This document shows, piece after piece, positions 8,902 to 17,965 of a stretch of 64,000 nucleotides of DNA (the stretch's first letter is position 1; each line of letters begins with the position of its first letter). The notes under the pieces are model-generated. The model saw only the letters and a program-made list of their open reading frames with translations, made no database searches and was not told where the DNA came from. The translations under genes were made by a program, and so were the position numbers. The stretch spans positions 1 through 64,000 of the forward strand of contig NZ_JAPIVP010000001.1 in assembly GCF_026239555.1 (NCBI RefSeq), written 5' to 3'. The DNA is from Pedobacter sp. PF22-3 (GTDB lineage Bacteria; Bacteroidota; Bacteroidia; Sphingobacteriales; Sphingobacteriaceae).

Positions 8902-9384
8902 ATGAAAAATAAAATAATATATCTTTCTTTGATATTTTTCTTGATTGCTGGCTGTTCATCAAATGATGTCAAGGATAAAAAAGCTAATGATGTGAATGAC
9001 TATCCTAAAAGTGAAGAAGTCCTACATTTAACTTTAGATTCTTTTTTTAAAATATATAAGGAGACTGGATCTGCAAAAGCAGTAGATTTTATATTTGGTT
9101 CTGATTCAGGCGCAACTCCTGAACAGTTAAATGAGTTAAAAGACAGATTAGCAAAGTTAGCATTAGTGGCAGGGAATTTCGAAGGCTATGAATCAATTAC
9201 TCAACAACGCATTGGGAAAAGTTTAGTTTATTATAGTTATTTGGTAAAACATGATATCCAGCCAATAAGATTTATTTTTATTTTCTATAAAGCAAAAGAT
9301 AAATGGAGAATTTATAAATTCAAATTTGATGATGAGGTAGATACTGAACTTGAAGAAGCTGGAAAACTTTATTTTGTAAAGTAA
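8902..9384 (+). CDS. Lipoprotein, second candidate immunity gene of the cassette
   Basis: 160 residues with a clear lipoprotein signal (IFFLIAGCSSN, acylated Cys near 18). The mature part has a DUF4878/NTF2-like feel: a helical start, a LNELKDRLAKLALVAGNFEG segment, then strands VYYSYLVKHD, IRFIFIFYKAKDKWRIYKF. It starts 5 bases after the DUF3592-like gene and is co-transcribed with it. The role is unknown; a cell-envelope immunity or stress function is possible. Confidence 0.55.
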   Translation: MKNKIIYLSLIFFLIAGCSSNDVKDKKANDVNDYPKSEEVLHLTLDSFFKIYKETGSAKAVDFIFGSDSGATPEQLNELKDRLAKLALVAGNFEGYESITQQRIGKSLVYYSYLVKHDIQPIRFIFIFYKAKDKWRIYKFKFDDEVDTELEEAGKLYFVK

Positions 9385-9466
9385 AAAATCTAATTCCCTC
9401 GCAGGCGTGTCGCGTGTGGGAGATGAATATAATTGTAGCAAAGCCTAGCAGAAATGTTGGGCTTTG

Positions 9467-9735
9467 TTATTTCTGTAGGAGCTGGAGTTTAATTAGCCTT
9501 GCTTTAATTGCTCCATAGGTACGTGAGTGTAGTTTGGCGAGTTGGGTAATCTTGGTTCCTTCGTAAAGCGTTCTGCAAGCAATTCATCATCTTCTTCAGT
9601 CCATGCTAAACCCTGGTTTCCTTTTTCGGCGAGGGCTTCTAGTTTGTTAAGGGCGAAGAAGAGTGCCCGGATGACCTCGGCCTGGTTGTATGGGCTGTCT
9701 GCGGGGAATACTTCTCTGGTTACGGGGGCGATACC
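9467..9735 (-). pseudogene. Myb/SANT-like domain relic, copy 3 (frameshifted)
   Basis: The longest of the three antisense tails: APVTREVFPADSPYNQAEV, IRALFFALNKLEALAEKG, NQGLAWTEEDDELLAERF. A frameshift near 9562 then leads into GTKITQLAKLHSRTYGAIKA ... LLQK and a stop at 9467. It shows that the parent protein had a helical segment before the SANT-like domain. It is dead because of the frameshift. Confidence 0.5.
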
Positions 9736-9773
9736 AGGCGGCCAAAGCCTGGATAATCTCTAGGTGTCGATTG

Positions 9774-10036
9774 TTATCCTGCATAGGCTTTACCGGTTTT
9801 GGCATCGCGTATAATTGCGTTGGCCAGGAAAAGAAGTTTATCTTTAATGGATGGTTCGAGTTCCTCTATTTCGTCAATAAGCTTTAGGGTCTGTTTGTCA
9901 AAACCTGTTTTGCGGCCTTCCCTTGCTAGCAAGTATTTGTTATTGTACTTGGAGCTAATAGGTGACTTGTGCTTAAAATAATTTTATTCTTAGCCTGGCC
10001 TTGGTGCCAGGCTTTTAGTTCTTCAGTTAATGCCAT
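9774..10036 (-). pseudogene. XRE-regulator-like relic, frameshifted
   Basis: Minus strand from an ATG at 10036 (MALTEELKAWHQGQ). A frameshift leads into KYNNKYLLAREGRKTGFDK, TLKLIDEIEELEPSIKDKL and LFLANAIIRDAKTGKAYAG, with a stop at 9774. The second part resembles the C-terminal tail of Sphingobacteriaceae helix-turn-helix regulators. It lies directly upstream, in its own direction, of Myb/SANT relic 3. An XRE-like relic also stands at the 1930-2181 junction. Confidence 0.45.
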
Positions 10037-10080
10037 TACCTTCAGCTAGAGCTAAGAAAGGATGAGCCGCTTGATCCAAA

Positions 10081-10138
10081 CGCTACAGCTGGTAATAACC
10101 TGGGCGAGAACACAGTTATGCGGCAATAGGCAATATTA
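10081..10138 (+). repeat. RHS core scar
   Basis: These 58 bases align with bases 2801-2860 of the intact RHS frame (GATAACCTGGGCGA, GGCAATATTA) but carry gaps and a stop. This is a leftover of another RHS copy and marks the right edge of the cassette array. Bases 10139-10434 hold nothing else I can identify apart from the AT-rich upstream region of the next gene. Confidence 0.5.
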
Positions 10139-10434
10139 AAAGTCTTAACCCGGACAATGCCGGTATCAGAAAAAACACACGCTGGCTGCTAACTTAGCGA
10201 AAGAAAACTCTTACTCTTGTTAATTTTTTCAAATATCCTAAAATCATTTCATCACGCGAAAACACCATTATATCACCTGAAAAGTATTGTTCGTCAAAAA
10301 GATTCTTTTTTTTTGAAGAGATATGATAGTTTTATTATAACTTATTGATCAGTCATAAGAGAGGTAAATTATTTCTTTATTTTTATTTATGATGATTCGA
10401 ATATTTTATTTAAATAAATTATAAACCAACAAAA

Positions 10435-11292
10435 ATGAAACGTCTAAAACGCTTACTGTCGCTGGCACTTTTCCTGTTGCTATCTCAAATCAATTATGCA
10501 CAAACGCCAGAATTCTATTTCAATGGTGCAGCAGATGTTATTTTTCGCTTTCCCCCTCGGGGTGCTGGAGGTAGAGCATTGGTACATGATACGGACAATG
10601 TTTTTAGCTTAAACTATGGAGGTGATTTTACGGGTGGTACACGTATTGGCAATGGATTCCGTATTGCAAACAATGGAAGTTTTAGTGCCTTTGACAGGTT
10701 GTTTCTTTCTACTGATGGCAATCTTGGAATCGGAACATTCGATCCTGAAGTGCCATTAACCGTTTATGGAAAGTCGCATTTTTATCCGAGCAGAGTAGGT
10801 ACAGGAGATGCAAGATGTTTGTCTGTAGATAACGAATTAACCTCCATGAACTTTATGAACAATGATTACCCTATTGTTTTTAAAACAGGCGGTGGCAATC
10901 AACCCCTAATATTTAATGCCGCAAGGGTAGGTATAGGAACCATTAACCCACAGGAAATGCTTTCCGTTAACGGTAACATCCGTGCAAGGGAAATTAAAGT
11001 TGAGGCCGCAAATTGGCCTGATTATGTTTTCGAGAAAGAATATATTCTACCGACACTTAAGGAGACAAAGTGCTATATCGAACAACATGGCCATCTTCCC
11101 GATATGCCGTCTGCTAAAGTTGTTGCCAAAGAAGGTCAGAACCTGGGCGAAATCCAGGCTAAACTTTTGAAAAAAGTTGAAGAACTTACTTTACATCTCA
11201 TCCGGTTGGAAGAAGCTGATCTAAAACAGAAAAAGCATATCGACGAACAGGATAAAATAATAAAAAACTTAAAAAAATCAGTAAAAAAATAA
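10435..11292 (+). CDS. Secreted tail-fibre-like protein, paralogue 1
   Basis: 285 residues with a Sec signal peptide (MKRLKRLLSLALFLLLSQINYAQ). A beta-rich middle carries GNLGIGTFDPEVPLTVYG and RVGIGTINPQEMLSVNG repeats. The conserved end has IKVEAANWPDYVFEKEY, HLPDMPSAK, LGEIQAKLLKKVEELTLHLI and a basic coiled coil. This GIGT-NP ... NWPDYVF architecture is widespread in Bacteroidota and is usually labelled tail fibre or cell-wall-anchor protein. It probably trimerises through the coiled coil. Two paralogues follow in tandem. The adhesion or structural role is inferred. Confidence 0.7.
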   Translation: MKRLKRLLSLALFLLLSQINYAQTPEFYFNGAADVIFRFPPRGAGGRALVHDTDNVFSLNYGGDFTGGTRIGNGFRIANNGSFSAFDRLFLSTDGNLGIGTFDPEVPLTVYGKSHFYPSRVGTGDARCLSVDNELTSMNFMNNDYPIVFKTGGGNQPLIFNAARVGIGTINPQEMLSVNGNIRAREIKVEAANWPDYVFEKEYILPTLKETKCYIEQHGHLPDMPSAKVVAKEGQNLGEIQAKLLKKVEELTLHLIRLEEADLKQKKHIDEQDKIIKNLKKSVKK

Positions 11293-11315
11293 TTTCACAC
11301 CAACTTAATACGCTA

Positions 11316-12266
11316 ATGAAAATTCTTATTAAAAATCTGGCAAACATTTTTCTTGCAATATGTTTGATTCTTGCCATTACCACAGTGAAAACCTTTAGCC
11401 AAACAGCTGCTAATTTAAACCAGTATGGATTAGCTTTTGATGCCCCAGACGCCTTTAATTTCAAGGGCAAAACAGTAGCATTTTATGGCTTAGGATGGTA
11501 TAACGAAATGCCAAATACACCACCAATGGCCTATTTTTCGGGGTATTCTGGAATAAGATTTTTTGCTGAAGGGCAGCCTCGAATGCTTATGGATATTGGA
11601 GGGAACCTGAGCCTTGGTACATCAAATCCCCTTAGTCGTTTACATATTGCAGGAGGAGATGAAAGAATTACGCTTGGAGAGTATAATAATTCCAACGATA
11701 CGAAAGGAATATATTTTCCCGGATTTCGTGATGTGCTGCCCAATTATTTTGGTGCTTCAATTGAATCAACGCCAGATTGGATTTGTTGTGGTGGCTTCCC
11801 TGCCACTACAGGCTATCCGGGGATACGAAACATGGGGCTTAATTTCAATGTACATGGCGATGTTGCGATAGCAGACAGTAAGTTAACCGCTATGGCGATT
11901 AATTCTAATGGAAATATAGGTATTGGAACTTTAACCCCTAGAGAGCGTTTATCTGTTAACGGGAAAATTCGGGCACATGAAATTAAAGTAGAAGCCGCCA
12001 ATTGGCCCGATTATGTTTTTGAAGAGGGGTATGATGCAGGTACCTTGAAAGAACTTGAAAATTATATTAAAATAAATAAACACCTGCCAGAAATGCCTAC
12101 GGCCAAAGAAGTTGAGGTTAATGGGGTTGCCTTGGGCGAAATGAATAAGTTGTTATTAAAGAAAGTAGAAGAACTTACACTACATTTAATCGAACAGCAA
12201 AAACAACTTAATGAGCAAGGAAAACTGATTAAAGTACTGCAGGAAAAATCTTCTGCTAAAGAATAA
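11316..12266 (+). CDS. Secreted tail-fibre-like protein, paralogue 2
   Basis: 316 residues with signal peptide (ANIFLAICLILAITTVKTFS). It has the same plan as the gene before it: variable N-terminal beta domain (residues about 30-200), GNIGIGTLTPRERLSVNGKI, IKVEAANWPDYVFEEGY, HLPEMPTAKEVEVNG, LGEMNKLLLKKVEELTLHLI, coiled-coil end. The start is 23 bases after the previous stop, so the two are probably one transcript closed by the hairpin at 12302-12334. The variable heads and constant tails suggest diversification of a ligand-binding head. Confidence 0.7.
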   Translation: MKILIKNLANIFLAICLILAITTVKTFSQTAANLNQYGLAFDAPDAFNFKGKTVAFYGLGWYNEMPNTPPMAYFSGYSGIRFFAEGQPRMLMDIGGNLSLGTSNPLSRLHIAGGDERITLGEYNNSNDTKGIYFPGFRDVLPNYFGASIESTPDWICCGGFPATTGYPGIRNMGLNFNVHGDVAIADSKLTAMAINSNGNIGIGTLTPRERLSVNGKIRAHEIKVEAANWPDYVFEEGYDAGTLKELENYIKINKHLPEMPTAKEVEVNGVALGEMNKLLLKKVEELTLHLIEQQKQLNEQGKLIKVLQEKSSAKE

Positions 12267-12301
12267 ATTATTTACTTTTTTGAACCTAAATTTTTATTAT
12301 T

Positions 12302-12334
12302 AAAAATCAGGGTTAATTGGTTAGCCCGATTTTT
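12302..12334 (+). terminator. Hairpin terminator after the first two tail-fibre paralogues
   Basis: AAAAATC-GGG pairs with CCC-GATTTTT around a TTAATTGGTTA loop, with one bulged base. It ends in Ts and sits 35 bases after the stop codon. Confidence 0.6.
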
Positions 12335-12515
12335 AACTTAAATTTAAACATTGCTTTTTTGAGTTGCTAAATGAGTTCGTTATTCCGAAAGCCCATAATA
12401 TCAACTCAAAACACGCATTCATCGGGAAGATTTTTCAATAACAAAACATTCATTTAATTTTATTAAATCGTTTACTATACCGGTTGATTCTGGAACTTTC
12501 AAACAAACTATTTTC

Positions 12516-13559
12516 ATGAAAAAAAACTTTTACAAAATTTTGGCATCAGCTACAGCTTGCCTTTTACTTGTGCATGCAAACCGTGCAACTGCACAAGATC
12601 AAACTATCAATGGAAACCTGAATATCGGATCGGGTTTCCATAATACACTGGGGTATGGCTCTCGGATTTATTTTCTGGGAAATTCAGATGATTGCTTTAT
12701 TGGTCATTTTAATTCAGGTGCAAACCAAACTGAATTCCGTTTCTGTATTGGTGATGATTTTCAACCCGAAGATAAATTTACCATTGGAGTTAATTACGCC
12801 GGAGATAACCAATGGTATGACAGGATGGTGGTGCAGGGAGATGGAAATGTTGGTATTGGTACCTCACTACCAAAATCAAAATTACAAGTTAATGGTGGGG
12901 CTATAGTTGTAGGCACCAATTCGGTAGTCACAAATGCTGATGGGCATATTAGTCTTGGAAGTATTACTGAAGATGCTAATCCGACACAGGCAGACTGGGT
13001 TCCAAATTCCACTCTACTACTCAATGCAAAGGATTACAGCACTTTAGCCTTTCATGATTCAGGGCTCAGGGTTGATTTTATCAGGGCGGGAAATGGAACT
13101 ATTCAGTTGGGTTACGACGGTGGTTGGGGAAGTGCAAATATCGGTTTACCAAATGGCATTTGGAATTCGCAGGGCGACGTAGGAATAGGGACACTTACAC
13201 CAAAGGAAAAACTTTCTGTTAATGGAAAAATCCGTGCACATGAAATTAAGGTAGAAACCGCTAACTGGCCCGATTATGTTTTTGATCAAAAATATTCATT
13301 GAGGTCACTTAAAGATTTAAGTACTTACATCAGCTTAAACCGCCATCTTCCCGAAATCCCTTCCGCAATAGAAATGGAGAAAGAGGGTATTGCCCTGGGA
13401 GAAATGAACAAACAACTATTAAAAAAAATTGAAGAACTTACGCTATACCTGATTGAAAAAGACAATCAGTTAAATGCACAGAACAATAAGATTTCTGCTT
13501 TAGAAGCAGGACAAAAAGAACTTAAATTATTGATAGAAGGGATTAGTAAAAAGAAATAG
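12516..13559 (+). CDS. Secreted tail-fibre-like protein, paralogue 3
   Basis: 347 residues with signal peptide (ILASATACLLLVHANRATAQ). It carries GIGT repeats near residues 112 and 225 (VGIGTSLPKSKLQVNGG, VGIGTLTPKEKLSVNGKI) and then the shared tail IKVETANWPDYVFDQKY, HLPEIPSAIEM, LGEMNKQLLKKIEELTLYLI with a coiled coil. It has its own upstream region after a terminator, so it is probably transcribed separately. The N-terminal head is unrelated by eye to those of paralogues 1 and 2. Confidence 0.7.
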   Translation: MKKNFYKILASATACLLLVHANRATAQDQTINGNLNIGSGFHNTLGYGSRIYFLGNSDDCFIGHFNSGANQTEFRFCIGDDFQPEDKFTIGVNYAGDNQWYDRMVVQGDGNVGIGTSLPKSKLQVNGGAIVVGTNSVVTNADGHISLGSITEDANPTQADWVPNSTLLLNAKDYSTLAFHDSGLRVDFIRAGNGTIQLGYDGGWGSANIGLPNGIWNSQGDVGIGTLTPKEKLSVNGKIRAHEIKVETANWPDYVFDQKYSLRSLKDLSTYISLNRHLPEIPSAIEMEKEGIALGEMNKQLLKKIEELTLYLIEKDNQLNAQNNKISALEAGQKELKLLIEGISKKK

Positions 13560-13844
13560 ATTTTTTTTTCTAAAGTTGATTTTAACATCGTTTTATATTA
13601 ATCCTCCCGCTTTAAATCCTCAATTGGGAGCTCCATAAGCAATGAAAACAATTTTAATTTCCAATTATTACTGGTGATAGCTACAAAGAGTTCATCAGCC
13701 ATGTATCGATATATGCTAAGTTTTTGAAAATTGGTCCTAAAGACTTGTTTGATTTCGCTGATTTGAAGCAGAAGGATTGAAAGGAGGGAGTTGTACGACT
13801 AATTCAATAGCGTTTTTGTAGATTTAAAAATTATTCGCTCTCTA

Positions 13845-14577
13845 ATGAAAACACTGGTCAATATTCTGTTACTTATTTCTTGCCTTGGTTGTTCTTCACC
13901 CTCTTCTCCGAAAACACAGGCAATGCCGAAAAACCTAGAGGAGTCAATCTCATACCTCAAAAATGAATGGACTTCCTCCGAATTGAATTCGTTTAAAAAT
14001 AAGCCGAAAAAAAAAGCCGTTGCTGAGGCTCACTTTGGAGCTGGACTTTGGATCAGAAATAATTGGATAAGAGGCGACAGAAATGTTCCTTTAACCAAAT
14101 TTTTTAGATCACTGGGCATCAACCATCCCGACGATATGTCCTCGATCATCCTTTCATCTTTGCACATAAGATTAAATAACAAAAAAATCGATGTGAATGA
14201 ACAGGTTGAAGAATACAAAGCATATTGGAAACCTATAAGGAAATGCGAAGAAAAAGCTGCACTCATGGCCGTTAAAAAACTATAATCGGTTTAAGGAAGG
14301 AGATCATATTTCAATCTATATGCACATAGATAATACTGATGGTTCGAGAAATGCTGTAGTTCTCAGCTGCCCAAATGTATACTGGAAATTTGATCCACAA
14401 ACTGACCTTTTGATTAAAGGTACTATTGAAAAAAAGTATAACATCAATGCGCCATCGAATGTATTTTTTAGAGTAAAGATAAATAGCGCAAATAGGAACG
14501 ATACTGATATTCTTATGCAGAAAATAAAAATTGGAGAAGATATCGACTTCTCACTTACAGGTTTGACCGTTGAATAA
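13845..14577 (+). pseudogene. DUF6794-like lipoprotein, frameshifted
   Basis: Starts as a lipoprotein (ILLLISCLGCSS) followed by a domain I place in DUF6794: LEESISYLKNEWTSSELNSF, HFGAGLWIRNNWIRG, FFRSLGINHPDDMSS. The frame stops at 14283-14285 just after an A6 run. One base further on, the other frame continues without a break (KNYNRFKEGDHISIYMHI, GSRNAVVLSCPNVYWKFD) to 14577. With five As the protein would be continuous at about 244 residues. It is either a real indel that removes the last 97 residues or a homopolymer error. Such proteins often stand as orphan immunity genes. Confidence 0.65.
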
Positions 14578-14579
14578 TC

Positions 14580-15082
14580 ATGACCTACTTAGAATTCATA
14601 ACGTTAATTAAAAGCAAAATTAACTTGACCAGTCTGGATGTGCTTGTAGATTTTAGTCTAGATATTTGCGACCGCTTACTACAGAATATATATCGTTTTC
14701 GAAAAATCACAATTGGGGTGATCCTGATTTACTTACAGCGTGTATAGAATTTTGTCGTGTCGGTAAAGGAACTATGGTAAATCATTCCGATATTAAATTT
14801 TATCTTGATAAACTAGATCCAAATATCCCTGATATGGATGACTTTGGTGATTTTGATAGCAGCTACGCCTTAAATGCATCTTGTGCCGTTTACGAATTGC
14901 TTGAGTATATATCAGATAAAGATAAAAGTCATATTTTTAATATCAGTACTTATATGATTGATACAATAGATTTCAAATTGGGTGAAGCTAATGCAAATTT
15001 GACAAATGAAGAACTGGAGAACTATCCAGATGTTGTTAGAGAAAGGATATTTCAACTTGATCTCTTAAAATCTTATACATAA
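14580..15082 (+). pseudogene. DUF416-like protein, frameshifted
   Basis: An ATG at 14580, two bases after the previous stop, gives MTYLEFITLIKSKINLTS and DVLVDFSLDICDRLL. Near 14690 the homologous frame shifts to EYISFSKNHNWGDPDLLTAC, PNIPDMDDFGDFDSSYALNA, AVYELLEYISDKD, ending at 15082. A single missing base in CTACAGAA (expected LLPEYISF) explains the break. The WGD ... PDMDDF ... SSYALNAS pattern is DUF416, a family found as immunity protein in Bacteroidota toxin loci. The formal ATG at 14666 is an artefact of the frameshift. Confidence 0.6.
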
Positions 15083-15169
15083 AATAGAATCTTAGAACCA
15101 ATTTTAGACCTTAAAATTTAAGGTGAATGCTTAAAGATCATTGGGTTTATATCCAATTCGTTTCCCCTT

Positions 15170-15293
15170 CTGTCCGTAGAGTTAAGCATAGCGTCTCTAC
15201 GGATATTAGAGAACTTATAAACTCTAATAAAAGCGAGCCATAGACTCTTTTCTATTTACTAATCCGTAGAGCCCTGCGGAACTCTACGGACAG
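15170..15293. repeat. MITE-like element with 14-bp terminal inverted repeats, copy 1
   Basis: Begins CTGTCCGTAGAGTT and ends with its exact reverse complement AACTCTACGGACAG. Each arm is followed inward by a second palindrome (TCTCTACGGAT facing ATCCGTAGAG). A second copy is at 62605-62733 with the same termini and partly conserved interior. There is no coding capacity. It is likely a non-autonomous mobile or REP-type element; no clear target duplication is visible. Confidence 0.65.
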
Positions 15294-15310
15294 GTATGGA
15301 CATCACTTTA

Positions 15311-15676
15311 TCAAAAAATTACTTTGCCCTTTGAGTAACCATAAGTAGACTCTATTTTCAAAACAACTTCTTCGCCTGTAGCATATTCATAACAGTACTT
15401 TGTTTCTATGTAGATGTTTTTACCATCAATTTTATAAAGGTCTTTGCCTTTTTTTGTTAGAGAGACCACATATTTTCCAACATCTAATTTGATAGGAGTT
15501 AACAATACACTCACTTCTTTCACGCCGTCTTCGGTGAGGGCTTTTGTATTAGCATTTAAGTCGGTAGATTGATATAAATCTGCAATGTCATACTCTGGTG
15601 TTTTTGATATATTAAAGGATGCTAGCATTAGAATTCCAATTATGCCTAAGGAGATTGTTGAGATGGTTCGTTTCAT
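15311..15676 (-). CDS. Small secreted or membrane-anchored hypothetical protein
   Basis: 121 residues. I chose the ATG at 15676 (MKRTISTISLGIIGILMLAS) over one 24 codons upstream, because it starts directly at a signal or anchor helix. The mature domain is beta-rich (VKEVSVLLTPIKLDVGKYVV, LYKIDGKNIYIETKYCYEYA) and ends GYSKGKVIF. I do not recognise a family. It is a single gene next to a mobile repeat. Confidence 0.5.
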   Translation of the reverse strand: MKRTISTISLGIIGILMLASFNISKTPEYDIADLYQSTDLNANTKALTEDGVKEVSVLLTPIKLDVGKYVVSLTKKGKDLYKIDGKNIYIETKYCYEYATGEEVVLKIESTYGYSKGKVIF

Positions 15677-15845
15677 ACAGGTTAATTTTAGATTACTTAA
15701 AGTCGAAATGTAAGAAATTCTTTTGAATGATAATAGAGTATTAATCATGATGCATGGTACCGTCTACTTTAAACAAAAAAAGATAGATTTCTTTATTTTA
15801 AATTTAATCAATAAACGAGCGGGCATTTGATACGCGCCCGTTTAT

Positions 15846-17015
15846 CTATTCGGGTAAGGCAACTTTCTCTTTGCCAAAGCCCCAGTTAATTCCAAAAAGG
15901 GAGATAAGCTTATTCGGCCCTGAAAAATCTTTTCCGAAAGTTCCATTGATAAATATATTATCCGATACCTTCACACTAATAATACCTACAGTCCTGTTTT
16001 TTGAATCAGAAACGCCATTTGTAAATCTGTATAATGATTCAACAGCAATATTTAATCTGTTGAGTTCAAACCCTAAATTACCCCCTGCATCAAGATTATG
16101 GGCTTTCCCGATGACATTTTCGTCATTTACCTGATAACGATCGTACAGATAGCGGCCTAATGCATTTATAGAAAAATAGTTAGTTGCTTTTTTATCCAGT
16201 TTCAAATTAAGCGATAAACCGGTCCATACACCCGAACGGCCTATTTTTATCGCATCACTGCTGATACCATATCCGGCAGTAGCAACAGAAACGTCCCATG
16301 CAAATACAGGTTTTTGTATAATAAGATCATTTATTGTCTTAAGATCGGGAGCTGAAAGCTTGATCCTCATTTTCTCTGTTAATGCATTTATCTGATCCTG
16401 GTAGTTTTTATCGCTGGCATTGAGCCTGGATATAGCATCAATTAGATCCTGATTGCTTGAGATGTCTTCCAGGGCATGCTCATGCCAGCTGTTAATTGCG
16501 TTATTAAGTGCTTTGGTGTGCTCTTTATGATATGCCCTTAATAAGGTTGTATGAGCACCTATGGAGAAAATTTTTTGTGATTTTTCTATATTGTCATGGA
16601 TAAGGTCTTTATTTATAAAACCAACCGAAAGGGAAGTGAATTTCAATCCGGAGAAAATATTCTGCCTGGTGTCGTCTAAAACTTTGCCGGATTCTGGCCG
16701 CGTTAAACCTAAATAAGAATATATGCTAATCCCTTCGGGATCAACCCACCAAACAGGCGCAAATTGCGCTGAAAAATTATCCGGAAAGTATGAGCCACCG
16801 TTTGCAACGGATTGCACTATACCTAATGCAAACGATTTAGGGGTGGTTGGGTTTTGGACCAAGGTAGGTGTGATATCGGTAAGTGAAAATGCCGGCGAAA
16901 CCGGTACACTTAAACTTTTAAGCGTACTGGATTTGCTTGAAGTTTCTGAAGAACTTTGCGCTGTGGCATTAAAGCATACCGCTGCTAATGCCAGAGTGAA
17001 CACGAACTTTTTCAT
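15846..17015 (-). CDS. Probable outer-membrane barrel protein
   Basis: 389 residues with signal peptide (MKKFVFTLALAAVCFNATAQ). Alternating hydrophobic strands in both halves (FSGLKFTSLSVGFINK, SGVWTGLSLNLKLDKKA, YFSINALGRYLYDRYQ, NRTVGIISVKVSDNIFINGT) suggest an outer-membrane beta-barrel. A helical stretch (about residues 170-230) interrupts it. The start overlaps the stop of the upstream gene by four bases (ATGA), so translation is coupled to that gene. The function is unknown. Confidence 0.5.
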   Translation of the reverse strand: MKKFVFTLALAAVCFNATAQSSSETSSKSSTLKSLSVPVSPAFSLTDITPTLVQNPTTPKSFALGIVQSVANGGSYFPDNFSAQFAPVWWVDPEGISIYSYLGLTRPESGKVLDDTRQNIFSGLKFTSLSVGFINKDLIHDNIEKSQKIFSIGAHTTLLRAYHKEHTKALNNAINSWHEHALEDISSNQDLIDAISRLNASDKNYQDQINALTEKMRIKLSAPDLKTINDLIIQKPVFAWDVSVATAGYGISSDAIKIGRSGVWTGLSLNLKLDKKATNYFSINALGRYLYDRYQVNDENVIGKAHNLDAGGNLGFELNRLNIAVESLYRFTNGVSDSKNRTVGIISVKVSDNIFINGTFGKDFSGPNKLISLFGINWGFGKEKVALPE

Positions 17016-17404
17016 ACAAGGTCGATAATAAAAATAACATAAACGCTAGGGTCTTGATAGGATTTTAACGGGCTATTAAAGGTTTTGGCACCATCATCAC
17101 CTCCTGAAAGTGTGTAGCTGCCTCTTATTGCTACTGCTTCGGTTGCACGACTTTCGGGGTCGGTACCGGTCAGATTTACCAAGGTAAATGCTGTAAGTCG
17201 TTTTCCTTTTAAGAAAGTACCTTTACCTATGGCTTGATTGGCAATATCGCCAGTTGCATCTACTGAATGGGCCACGGGAACTCCGGGACTATCATCAGAC
17301 ACTATTAAAACGCTTGCTCTGCTAGCGGCAAGGCCAACAGTTGTGATGTCTACTGATAGACTGACTTGGCCATTACTTGTACCAATGTTGTAAGTATTTG
17401 ACAT
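17012..17404 (-). CDS. Small hypothetical protein coupled to the barrel protein
   Basis: 130 residues, no signal peptide, rich in Ser, Thr, Val and Gly (MSNTYNIGTSNGQVSLSVDI). It contains a compact beta-sandwich-like pattern and ends YVIFIIDLV. It precedes the barrel protein with a four-base overlap. Its composition and lack of a signal recall the N-terminal part of the glycine-rich protein at 47958-48839, but I cannot show homology. The 561 bases upstream (17405-17965) are AT-rich and contain nothing identifiable. Confidence 0.45.
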   Translation of the reverse strand: MSNTYNIGTSNGQVSLSVDITTVGLAASRASVLIVSDDSPGVPVAHSVDATGDIANQAIGKGTFLKGKRLTAFTLVNLTGTDPESRATEAVAIRGSYTLSGGDDGAKTFNSPLKSYQDPSVYVIFIIDLV

Positions 17405-17933
17405 TTTAAGGGTTGTTTAGAGTGATTAAATAAATTTAACTATTTATGCATAAGGTATTTATAAAATAATTGCAATTAATTTGTTAAGATAAATTCTAGA
17501 AACCAGGCATTAATTTTTGATATCTCACAATGTATTTTAAATAAGGTAATACGCTTTAAAAAATTTTAACCCAGGTGGTGTAGTATTTTATTGTGAATTA
17601 CTTAAAATTAATCTGTTAATTTTTAAGTTTCTAATTTACAATATGTTGTGTGGATTGAGAATACCTATATGTTGGTATTGTTAATTTTATTTACGCTAAT
17701 GCAGTAGTTATGAATGAAGGTTGAACTGCTTTTGATATTATTGCTTGTAAGCACTAGAATGTATAATATATTAGGGGCAATATAAGTAGACAAGGAATAG
17801 ATTTGCTTTTTGAGTTGATAAAGAGGTAATTAACTTGAAGTTGCAGATCAAGCCAGATGTTTTTTCTTAACGGAAAAAATAAGATTCGGCCACGCATTAA
17901 AGATTTTTATGCAAATTTTAACCGATCTAAAAC

Positions 17934-17961
17934 AAAAAAACCTCACATTTCTGTGAGGTTT
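17934..17961 (-). terminator. Terminator of tRNA-Lys copy 1
   Basis: On the minus strand AAACCTCAC-AGAAAT-GTGAGGTTT is followed by a T run. It starts 4 bases beyond the tRNA 3' end. Confidence 0.8.
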
Positions 17962-17965
17962 CTTG

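Noticed and set aside
9542..9981. Plus-strand frames at 9542-9981 as small genes
   Set aside because: They are antisense to the Myb/SANT-like and XRE-like relics and have no signal, domain or start context.
14274..14290. Programmed ribosomal frameshift at the A6 run of the DUF6794-like gene
   Set aside because: The needed shift is +1 and the zero-frame codons do not form a canonical slippery heptamer; an indel is simpler.
17934..17961. Possible attenuator or CRISPR-like repeat at the hairpin beside tRNA-Lys
   Set aside because: It occurs once, is directly behind the tRNA and ends in a T run, so it is an ordinary terminator. No regular repeat-spacer array was seen in the window.
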